The position numbers and the translations under genes were made by a program. This document shows positions 1 through 4,830 of a DNA stretch of 64,000 bases, one piece after another. Origin of the DNA: Paenibacillus sp. BK033 (GTDB lineage Bacteria; Bacillota; Bacilli; Paenibacillales; Paenibacillaceae). Within the stretch, counting starts at the first letter, position 1. Each line of letters opens with the position of its first letter. Under the pieces are notes generated by a model. That model was not told where the DNA came from. It was given only the letters and a program-made list of their open reading frames with translations, and made no database searches. The stretch is from positions 1 through 64,000 of the forward strand of contig NZ_SLVP01000007.1 in NCBI RefSeq assembly GCF_004345425.1, read 5' to 3'.

Positions 1-347
1 AATTTTACGTTGCTCAAAGGGAGAGGAACAGGTAATTTGTCTTCATCTTCCATAATCCAATGTTCAACATCAGTTTGTTTAACTATAGTTATAGCTTTAG
101 CTACAGGGTCAAGTTGGAAAACCTGTGGTGCCCAATACCCCGAACAGTTTAGGCATGTAACAAGAGGTAAGCTTTCCAATTTAACTTTGTAGTGTCCATT
201 TAATCGAGGATCTGTAAGGTCAAAACAAAAGATTAGGTGCATTGGAGCGAGACAATTCACACATACTGGTGTTTTCCAATCTACTCCTCCAAAGGTGTGG
301 TTAAACTGTTCTTTTCCCTTAATTACACGATATCCAGAAATCTTCAA
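1..347 (-). CDS. Partial CDS: hypothetical protein with two Cys-pair motifs
   Basis: The 3' end is cut by the window edge, leaving about 115 residues. I chose a TTG start at 347-345 because GGAGGAG sits just upstream on the minus strand; no ATG serves this frame. The product begins MKISGYRVIKGKEQ and contains VCVNCLAPMH and VTCLNCSGYW, two CxxC pairs about 50 residues apart that could bind one zinc. I do not recognise the family. It is the last visible member of the minus-strand array of small genes, and a terminator plus palindromic repeat separate it from the next gene upstream. Confidence 0.6.
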   Translation of the reverse strand, partial: MKISGYRVIKGKEQFNHTFGGVDWKTPVCVNCLAPMHLIFCFDLTDPRLNGHYKVKLESLPLVTCLNCSGYWAPQVFQLDPVAKAITIVKQTDVEHWIMEDEDKLPVPLPLSNVK

Positions 348-429
348 ATTTTATTCTCCTCCTTAATTGGAGCAATAAATCGTTATGATTATACTCTCAT
401 AATACCATGATTAATTCCCTTGATAGCAA

Positions 430-456
430 CAAAAATAGCAGCCATGAGGCTGCTAT
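430..456 (-). terminator. Rho-independent terminator in the cassette array (repeat unit 1)
   Basis: A 9-bp perfect stem (ATAGCAGCC / GGCTGCTAT) with a 4-nt loop is followed on the minus strand by TTTTTG. It lies between palindromic repeat 1 and the partial Cys-pair gene. It would end transcripts coming from the small membrane protein gene. Confidence 0.7.
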
Positions 457-463
457 CGTGTTG

Positions 464-490
464 TTAAACTATTGTCTCCCGTTAGCGTAA
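464..490 (-). repeat. Cassette-boundary palindrome, copy 1
   Basis: A 27-bp element with central GTCTCCC on the plus strand (GGGAGAC on the minus strand), flanked by imperfect inverted arms (TTAAACTA and TTAGCGTAA as written on the plus strand). It is the same element as at 789, 1330, 1848, 2964, 3451 and elsewhere. It lies 38 bp beyond the stop of the small membrane protein gene. Confidence 0.75.
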
Positions 491-528
491 TTATTCGAAT
501 AATGAATTGTGGGATGACACAATATAAT

Positions 529-771
529 TCATTTCAAACCATTCATTTTTGCATTAACGAAAATAACAATTCTAACTATAAGAGGAAGTAAAAAAATCGA
601 AATAATTTCAAGCTGAAAACCATCTCGAATCAAAGTAGGGATTAGGATTACACCAATCAGTAATATCCAGGCGATACTCGCCATCACAATATATGCTTTT
701 AGTTTTTTGTCTTTATATTTATTAAAACCAAAAATATTTAAATAGTAATATATATATTTCATACAACACAT
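529..771 (-). CDS. Small membrane protein, unknown function
   Basis: An 80-residue product with two predicted membrane helices, roughly residues 27-45 and 55-73 (AYIVMASIAWILLIGVILI and IISIFLLPLIVRIVIFV), and a basic, tyrosine-rich N-terminus. AAGGATG lies 6-8 nt upstream of the ATG at 771. A second ATG three codons later is also possible. I do not recognise a family. It sits alone between two copies of the palindrome, as a single-gene cassette would. Confidence 0.55.
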   Translation of the reverse strand: MCCMKYIYYYLNIFGFNKYKDKKLKAYIVMASIAWILLIGVILIPTLIRDGFQLEIISIFLLPLIVRIVIFVNAKMNGLK

Positions 772-788
772 CCTTAAATTGTAATTCG

Positions 789-815
789 TTCAAGTATCGT
801 CTCCCGTTAGCTTAA
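789..815 (-). repeat. Cassette-boundary palindrome, copy 2
   Basis: Plus-strand sequence has left arm TTCAAGTATC, centre GTCTCCC and right arm GTTAGCTTAA. The stop codon of the SMI1/KNR4 gene (812-814) lies inside the repeat. No terminator hairpin follows; the next gene starts only 18 bp away. Confidence 0.75.
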
Positions 816-1306
816 AGCTCAGTGTTATCATAAGCATCTCCGAGCGGTTGAAAATCCTCCCTCAGCCAATACCAATGTTCACCATTATTTTGAACCAATT
901 GATTAAGCAATTCAGTGAATGATTTGGCTATTACAGGGCAGTTTCCTGCAACCGCATGTGTATCCCAAAAACTATCGTAACATTTACCTAATCTTTTCTG
1001 ATGCAAATCAATTGAAATGTAATCGCCATTTCCATCATGACCCACAATAAACCAATAGGAAGAAATGTCCTCCTCAACCTGTTCTCCCACAATCACCGGA
1101 TTAGATAAGACAAACTCGTGAGGAGGGACGATATGGCATTCATAATCCTTATTCCCAAAAAGCGTTATTCCGCCGCAAAGTTCATAAAAGTGTTTTAGAT
1201 CAGCTGGGAGGTTGTGACCTGCCGTTTTTGGCATACCTTTTGCGGGTTCAACTCTACAGTGGGGTAAGCTAGCTATTTCTCTTAGTAACGCATCTATGTC
1301 TTTCAG
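812..1306 (-). CDS. SMI1/KNR4 (SUKH) family protein, start uncertain or frameshifted
   Basis: The core FYELCGGITLF and the later SSYWFIVGHDGNGDYISID and NELVQ-type helix pattern fit the SUKH superfamily, whose members are often immunity proteins against contact-dependent or polymorphic toxins; no such toxin is visible here. The in-frame ATG at 1234 would cut off the usual first helix. The frame stays open upstream to a CTG at 1306, adding KDIDALLREIASLPHCR, which fits the family N-terminus. An ATG at 1313 with AAAGGG before it is one nucleotide out of frame: removing one T would give MRLKDIDALLRE. The gene therefore either starts at CTG or carries a 1-nt frameshift at its cassette junction. 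Confidence 0.65.
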   Translation of the reverse strand: MKDIDALLREIASLPHCRVEPAKGMPKTAGHNLPADLKHFYELCGGITLFGNKDYECHIVPPHEFVLSNPVIVGEQVEEDISSYWFIVGHDGNGDYISIDLHQKRLGKCYDSFWDTHAVAGNCPVIAKSFTELLNQLVQNNGEHWYWLREDFQPLGDAYDNTEL

Positions 1307-1329
1307 ACCTCATCTTCCCTTTCCTGTTT

Positions 1330-1356
1330 CTACTTATCGTTCTTACGTTAGCTTAA
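1330..1356 (-). repeat. Cassette-boundary palindrome, copy 3
   Basis: A divergent copy with right arm CGTTAGCTTAA conserved and centre TTCTTAC instead of GTCTCCC. The stop codon of the HIT gene (1348-1350) lies within it. It lacks a terminator hairpin and is only 17 bp from the probable start region of the SMI1/KNR4 gene. Confidence 0.65.
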
Positions 1357-1782
1357 AATCTGTAGATGGATGAGAGAAGCCAAAGCAGCTGCTGTTTCTT
1401 TTAAGCGGCCTTTGGCATTTCTTGAATCTGCAGGCTCTAGCCAACCAAAACCGTCAGATTCGTATCGTGGGAAGACGTGCATATGATAATGGGTTAAATC
1501 GTTGAACTTTCCGTTGTTTTGAAGAATGGTTATGCCTTGAGGCTGAAATTGTGATTTTAGCAGTCTGGTGAGGAACCTAGATATACGCATAATCTTACTC
1601 GCGGTAGCCTCATCTAAGTCATCAACATCGTGAAAATGTTTCTTAGGTAGGATTAGTAAGTGTCCTTCATTTAAAGGAGCGATATCTAGAATGCAAATTA
1701 CCAGATCATTTTCATATATAATATTGGTTTCAATCTCTTTATTGGCTAATTGACAACCTATACATGTACTCGCAGGCACCAT
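1348..1782 (-). CDS. HIT family hydrolase
   Basis: A 144-residue histidine-triad protein, a family of nucleotide hydrolases and transferases. The triad HYHMHVF is near residue 98, after the usual LLILPKKHF strand near residue 42. An N-terminal CxxC (CIGC) is typical of bacterial HIT proteins, though the second zinc-binding pair is not obvious. AAAGGAGGAAGA precedes the ATG directly. The last codons (AGC TAA) are supplied by the flanking palindrome. The substrate cannot be told from the sequence. It is a single gene between two palindromes, with no functional link to its neighbours. Confidence 0.85.
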   Translation of the reverse strand: MVPASTCIGCQLANKEIETNIIYENDLVICILDIAPLNEGHLLILPKKHFHDVDDLDEATASKIMRISRFLTRLLKSQFQPQGITILQNNGKFNDLTHYHMHVFPRYESDGFGWLEPADSRNAKGRLKETAAALASLIHLQILS

Positions 1783-1847
1783 TCTTCCTCCTTTAGTATG
1801 TTGGTTTTTGTTAGGCGAAACAAACTCGCCAGCTGCCGTCGTGATAT

Positions 1848-1874
1848 TTTAGCTATCGTTCGCCGTTAGCGTAA
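1848..1874 (-). repeat. Cassette-boundary palindrome, copy 4
   Basis: Plus-strand arms TTTAGCTA and TTAGCGTAA surround TCGTTCGCCG. The YdjC-like gene's stop (TAG at 1853-1855) lies inside the repeat, so the last residues (YANGER) are encoded by the repeat itself. A small hairpin (GGCGA / TCGCC) follows at about 1815-1831, with GCCTAAC beside it. Confidence 0.7.
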
Positions 1875-2758
1875 CGCTGTAGGTCACGAACGTCCTTCCA
1901 TGAAACGAGTTTAACGTTTTCCTTCTTGAATAGCTGGATAATATCTAGGTCGCAGAGCAAGCGAAATTCAATTTCACGCTCCAAATAACAATTGGTTATT
2001 CCTTTTAATTCCTCAGTAATTATTGAAGGGTGCACTGTTAATTGAGTGATACCAGGCTTTAGGTTTTCGATCATAGTTATAAACTGAGCCTTCACTGTAT
2101 CATACTTTGCATTCGTTCTCAGACAATAAGGGAGAGCAATCATATCATCAATGAGTAAAATACCGCGTCTTTCCGCCGAAGAAATTACATTCGCAAACCT
2201 CTCCCTTTGTACTTCAGTAATAAACGGTTGCTCCAGTATCCTTTTAGGTAAATTTAAGGGTAGTTGATATTTATAACACAAATCTAATGCTACTTCTAAG
2301 AAATCGCGTCCGGTATACAGGCCCATGATGCTCCCTGCATGACTGTCAAGATGAGTTGGATCAAGCCCTTTGGAGATCGCATAGTTAATTTGAGCTTCTA
2401 ATTCAAGTCTAACCTCAGCAAGATCAGCATTGGACTCTATGTATGCAATATCTGTAAAGAACTCATAATCTGAATTAACAAGGCTGTGTAGTGTATCTTC
2501 ATGATACACGGGTTTCAACCCTTGTTTCACTTCACTCGATAATGTGAGATGAATCCCAGCATGCTCGATGGTAGTTACATTTTCGCTATCTAACAACTCT
2601 CTAGCTGATGGACAAGGAATCATTATTGAAGTTGAAGTGATAGCAGCCTGTTTGAATAATTCTAGAATTGCCTCGTTTGTTCCCTCAGTAATTCCAAAAT
2701 CATCTGCATTTATAATTAAAATTCGATCTGACTCTTCAAAACCAAATACTGAGTTCAT
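1853..2758 (-). CDS. YdjC/ChbG-like carbohydrate deacetylase
   Basis: A 301-residue protein of the YdjC family, metal-dependent deacetylases acting on chito- or other N-acetylated oligosaccharides. ILIINADDFGITEGTN near residues 13-28 holds the catalytic Asp and metal-binding Asp; GIHLTLSSE near 87 and THLDSHAGSIMGLY near 155 hold the histidines of the metal site. Length is normal for the family. AAGGGGG lies just upstream of the ATG. There is no signal peptide, so it is probably cytoplasmic. It is the largest gene in the array and has no visible pathway partner beside it. Confidence 0.85.
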   Translation of the reverse strand: MNSVFGFEESDRILIINADDFGITEGTNEAILELFKQAAITSTSIMIPCPSARELLDSENVTTIEHAGIHLTLSSEVKQGLKPVYHEDTLHSLVNSDYEFFTDIAYIESNADLAEVRLELEAQINYAISKGLDPTHLDSHAGSIMGLYTGRDFLEVALDLCYKYQLPLNLPKRILEQPFITEVQRERFANVISSAERRGILLIDDMIALPYCLRTNAKYDTVKAQFITMIENLKPGITQLTVHPSIITEELKGITNCYLEREIEFRLLCDLDIIQLFKKENVKLVSWKDVRDLQRYANGER

Positions 2759-2798
2759 ATATTTCCCCCTTATTAATATTGAGTTGAATCATGACGAA

Positions 2799-2825
2799 GG
2801 GCGCAAGCACATTGTGCCTACGCCC
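2799..2825 (-). other. Hairpin upstream of the YdjC-like gene
   Basis: Two nested stems (GGGCG / CGCCC and GCAC / GTGC) with small internal loops lie 40-67 bp before the YdjC-like start. There is no T tract on either strand, so this is more likely a leader structure than a terminator. Confidence 0.35.
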
Positions 2826-2895
2826 CTGCTTATATCACTGATTTTAGTTTATTATACATCAGCTTTTCGAAAAGTAAATCGTTACCACAAATTCC

Positions 2896-2919
2896 ACGTT
2901 AACCTGCCCTTTAGCTTAA
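2896..2919 (-). repeat. Degenerate second palindrome core of unit 5
   Basis: The plus-strand sequence ends TTTAGCTTAA, with CTGCCC in the centre, very close to copy 8 (CTGCCCG TTAGCTTAA). It lies on the far side of the terminator from copy 5, so the hairpin is bracketed by two cores. Confidence 0.55.
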
Positions 2920-2957
2920 TAAAAAGGAGCAGCTACCGTTGTGGCAAAACTGCTCCT
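2919..2957 (-). terminator. Terminator hairpin in repeat unit 5
   Basis: Stem AGGAGCAG / CTGCTCCT (8 bp, 17-nt loop) is followed on the minus strand by TTTTTATT. It ends transcription of the 90-residue protein gene upstream and separates it from the YdjC-like gene. Confidence 0.6.
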
Positions 2958-2963
2958 GAATGG

Positions 2964-2990
2964 CTGAACTAACGTCTCCCGTTAGCTTAA
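2964..2990 (-). repeat. Cassette-boundary palindrome, copy 5
   Basis: CTAAC-GTCTCCC-GTTAG forms a perfect 5-bp inverted core extended by imperfect arms. It is 45 bp beyond the stop of the upstream 90-residue protein gene. Confidence 0.75.
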
Positions 2991-3035
2991 TCATCCAATA
3001 TTATATTGTGATAATGCTTCAAACACATATTGCCT

Positions 3036-3308
3036 TTACCCGCTAGTCAATAAAAACCCATTCTGAACCCATTCGAGTAGCGATGATTCTGAATCAAAAT
3101 ACACAGCTTGAGATATCTGAGTACACAACACCTGATAGTTTTCGTACCCGGTCACTGGAATTTCATCTTCCGAATCCACGAAACGTTCCTCAAATTCATC
3201 AGTTGTATTAAATCCAATTAATAAATCGTTAAGTCCTCCCTGAACAAAAGGAGAGGTAAATCCAAATAACAGATACTTACATCCAAACCTTGCTTCTTCA
3301 AGTTGCAT
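3036..3308 (-). CDS. Hypothetical acidic 90-residue protein
   Basis: It starts at ATG 3308 with AAGGAGG at ideal spacing. The product is acidic, with no membrane segment or signal peptide. Segments such as NTTDEFEERFVDSEDEIP and DSESSLLEWVQNGFL resemble small immunity-type or SUKH-like folds, but I cannot assign a family. It stands alone between copies 5 and 6 of the palindrome. Confidence 0.6.
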   Translation of the reverse strand: MQLEEARFGCKYLLFGFTSPFVQGGLNDLLIGFNTTDEFEERFVDSEDEIPVTGYENYQVLCTQISQAVYFDSESSLLEWVQNGFLLTSG

Positions 3309-3381
3309 TAATATTCCTCCTTAAATATATTTTGATACCTACCCTCGCACCACATTGCTTCAACAGCCTTCTATAATTTAA

Positions 3382-3405
3382 TAATACTATCCTCCCTGCA
3401 GTTCA
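3382..3405 (-). repeat. Degenerate second palindrome core of unit 6
   Basis: The plus strand shares CTATC, CTCCC, AGTT and CAA, in order, with copy 6. It lies directly beyond the T tract of the unit-6 terminator. Confidence 0.5.
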
Positions 3406-3406
3406 A

Positions 3407-3439
3407 CAAAAATAGCAGCCTCTTTAATATCGGCTGCTA
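3407..3439 (-). terminator. Terminator hairpin in repeat unit 6
   Basis: Stem TAGCAGCC / GGCTGCTA (8 bp, 11-nt loop) is followed on the minus strand by TTTTTG. The stem sequence is nearly the same as in unit 1, suggesting the hairpin belongs to the repeat unit rather than to each gene. Confidence 0.7.
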
Positions 3440-3450
3440 CACTGTCTTTA

Positions 3451-3478
3451 TTGAGCTATCGTCTCCCAGTTAGCTCAA
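3451..3478 (-). repeat. Cassette-boundary palindrome, copy 6 (most symmetric)
   Basis: Perfect 8-bp inverted arms TTGAGCTA and TAGCTCAA flank an asymmetric 12-bp centre, TCGTCTCCCAGT. This is the layout of a tyrosine-recombinase core site. It is 11 bp beyond the stop of the upstream gene. Confidence 0.8.
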
Positions 3479-3489
3479 CACACAACTAC

Positions 3490-3870
3490 CTATCTTAGTA
3501 AGAGTTTTTCTACTATAGAAGTCAAAGCATACGGCAATGTACCGCCTTTACCTTTAATCTCTTCCTCATTTTCATCAGTTACAATTACTCTATAACCATT
3601 ACCGTTATAATTTATGACAAACCTATAATCATGGTGTACAAGCCAATTCATCAAATCTGAGATCGTTGGTAAAAGTAGCCCACGTTCATATACTTCTGAT
3701 GGAGCTAGGATAGTACCTTCGCCTGTCAATTGACCTCCTAGAGACCACTCATTTCCTTCAAATTCATAGTAATCATAAGGAGTAGGTTCATCAGTGCGGT
3801 ATAACCTTTTATATCCTGCTCTTTTCAATCTTTCAGCGCAATTTTTATCAAGATACAGCAGAAAAAACAC
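3490..3870 (-). CDS. Hypothetical 126-residue protein
   Basis: No family recognised. The product is soluble, rich in Tyr, Glu and Asn, with a glycine-rich centre (EWSLGGQLTGEGTILAP) and a C-terminal stretch ending ALTSIVEKLLLR. The frame opens with GTG at 3870, but GGAGGT is only 2 nt from it, so translation may begin a few codons later. It lies between palindrome copies 6 and 7. Confidence 0.55.
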   Translation of the reverse strand: MFFLLYLDKNCAERLKRAGYKRLYRTDEPTPYDYYEFEGNEWSLGGQLTGEGTILAPSEVYERGLLLPTISDLMNWLVHHDYRFVINYNGNGYRVIVTDENEEEIKGKGGTLPYALTSIVEKLLLR

Positions 3871-3908
3871 ACCTCCAAAATTATCTTCCTATACGTTGTC
3901 GTGTATTA

Positions 3909-3935
3909 TTGAGCTAATGTTCTCAGATAGCTTAA
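3909..3935 (-). repeat. Cassette-boundary palindrome, copy 7
   Basis: Inverted arms TTGAGCTA and TAGCTTAA (one mismatch) surround ATGTTCTCAGA. It is 9 bp beyond the stop of the upstream gene. No terminator hairpin is present. Confidence 0.65.
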
Positions 3936-3944
3936 TAAGATATT

Positions 3945-4277
3945 TCAACGGGAATTTGATTTTATAAATTTATATCGCTCATCGGTCCAAGGAAAATCGC
4001 TTAATGCGATGTACTTGATGTTGTTTTCCCGCAGTAACTCTACGGCTTCAATTGTGAAACAACTACCAAACGCAATCTTCTTTGATTCATCACTTGGGTC
4101 AAGAGAATGGATCGCGCCAAGAACAGTGGTTGATAGAATAACATCATTACGATCACATTTGAATTTAATAACAGTGCATATTTCAGGCCACGATGATGGG
4201 ATAGATGTAAAGAATTTTGGCGGTACTAAGTTCCTTATCTTTTCCTTCCTGATTTGTTCAATAATTTTATATTTCAC
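3945..4277 (-). CDS. Hypothetical 110-residue protein
   Basis: I place the start at GTG 4277 because GGAGGA lies 6 nt before it. An open frame continues upstream to 4514, but that extension runs through a repeat and a terminator and is not likely coding. The product begins MKYKIIEQIRKEKIRN and includes CDRNDVILSTTVLGAIHSLD and VELLRENNIKYIALSD. No family recognised; it looks soluble. A compact length and isolation between palindromes match the other array members. Confidence 0.55.
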   Translation of the reverse strand: MKYKIIEQIRKEKIRNLVPPKFFTSIPSSWPEICTVIKFKCDRNDVILSTTVLGAIHSLDPSDESKKIAFGSCFTIEAVELLRENNIKYIALSDFPWTDERYKFIKSNSR

Positions 4278-4361
4278 GCAAGTCCTCCATAATATTGTCA
4301 TGTACCCCTGATTTATCTGCCGACTCTGCAAATGTAGAAACACTTCAATATTAACACATAT

Positions 4362-4387
4362 TGGAACTAAACTGCCCGTTAGCTTAA
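4362..4387 (-). repeat. Cassette-boundary palindrome, copy 8
   Basis: The plus strand reads GGAACTAA, ACTGCCCG, TTAGCTTAA: the right arm is conserved and the centre altered. It contains the stop codon of the short gene remnant upstream. Confidence 0.65.
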
Positions 4388-4441
4388 TAATTCGTGCAAT
4401 TCTACAGCGATTGTATAGCAAAAAACGATATCCAAGATCAT
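4379..4441 (-). pseudogene. Remnant of a cassette gene 3' end
   Basis: A 20-codon open stretch (ILDIVFCYTIAVELHELLS) ends in AGC TAA inside palindrome copy 8, exactly as the HIT gene does. No upstream coding sequence belongs to it: a terminator hairpin lies directly before it. I read it as the tail of a gene whose body has been lost. It is too short to assign and could also be chance. Confidence 0.35.
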
Positions 4442-4474
4442 ACATAAAAATAAAAAGTCGCAGTTTATGCGACT
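4442..4474 (-). terminator. Terminator hairpin in repeat unit 9
   Basis: Stem AGTCGCA / TGCGACT with a 5-nt loop is followed on the minus strand by TTTTTATTTTT. It is the outermost hairpin of the array. Confidence 0.65.
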
Positions 4475-4490
4475 CCCGGTGGTATGTAGA

Positions 4491-4516
4491 TGTTCCAGTT
4501 CTCGGACAGCTCAATC
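4491..4516 (-). repeat. Cassette-boundary palindrome, copy 9 (degenerate)
   Basis: The plus strand reads TTCCAGTTCTCGGACAGCTC, keeping the TTCTC centre (as in copy 7) and AGCTCAA arm. It is the last recognisable copy; beyond it no small gene is seen. Confidence 0.45.
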
Positions 4517-4553
4517 TAACCCTTGAGCGTAGGAAACTTCCTCCTACAAGCAG

Positions 4554-4581
4554 TATTAAAGAACTTTAATTTCACAGACAA
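4554..4581 (-). promoter_or_regulatory. Possible promoter reading into the array
   Basis: On the minus strand TTGTCT, 16 nt and TTAATA resemble a sigma-A promoter directed into the array. The match is weak and AT-rich DNA gives many such hits. Confidence 0.25.
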
Positions 4582-4631
4582 TTAAATATTCCCTATCAAT
4601 TAAAAAACTTTATTTTCTCACACCAATTAAA
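4562..4631. repeat. Direct repeats at the head of the cassette array
   Basis: Two imperfect 25-26 bp direct repeats (4562-4586 and 4606-4631) begin AACTTTA and end AATTAAA, and a third CAATTAAA lies between them at 4597. They are AT-rich and just outside the outermost palindrome. They could be binding sites for a regulator or a recombinase. No gene lies between 4517 and 4675. Confidence 0.4.
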
Positions 4632-4675
4632 TTAATTATAAACAACAGAATCTATTAAAATGACTTGTAATCTCC

Positions 4676-4790
4676 CTGTAATATTCCGCTCAGGTTCCTT
4701 TCATTTTCGGCTACTATAATAAGGGACAAGACCCCCCTTTATATATTCTCTATTGTTGCCTGCGGCTGATTGCCGCAGGCTTTTTGTTTA
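4676..4790 (+). ncRNA. Candidate C-rich small RNA, copy A
   Basis: TATAAT at 4715-4720 is followed by GGGACAAGACCCCCCTTTA and then a strong terminator (GCCTGCGGC / GCCGCAGGC, then TTTTTG) at 4758-4786. The expected transcript is about 60 nt, with an exposed ACCCCCCUU able to pair with a Shine-Dalgarno sequence. About 105 bp, including an upstream CTCAGGTTCCTTTCATTT block, recurs at 59251-59370. The gene to the right is on the opposite strand, so this is not the leader of a plus-strand gene. No classic -35 is seen. Confidence 0.5.
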
Positions 4791-4793
4791 TAC

Positions 4794-4824
4794 AAAGCCC
4801 CCGCAGGCATTCCCGCGGGGGCTT
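4794..4824 (-). terminator. Terminator of the GH42 gene
   Basis: On the minus strand, stem AAAGCCCCCGC / GCGGGGGCTTT lies just after the stop of the beta-galactosidase gene. The stem is nearly symmetric and could work in both directions. Confidence 0.8.
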
Positions 4825-4830
4825 TCCACA

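Noticed and set aside
4278..4514. N-terminal extension of the 110-residue gene up to 4514
   Set aside because: It would run through palindromes 8 and 9 and a terminator, and a good GTG start with GGAGGA lies at 4277.
1..4516. Calling the array a classical integron with attC sites
   Set aside because: Some cores contain GTTRRRY-like or GCCTAAC strings (for example at 1830), but the required inverted pair of RYYYAAC and GTTRRRY at the ends of one hairpin is not met consistently, and no integrase gene is in the window.
1..4516. CRISPR array
   Set aside because: The repeats are far apart, separated by whole genes, and imperfectly palindromic; there are no uniform spacers and no cas genes.
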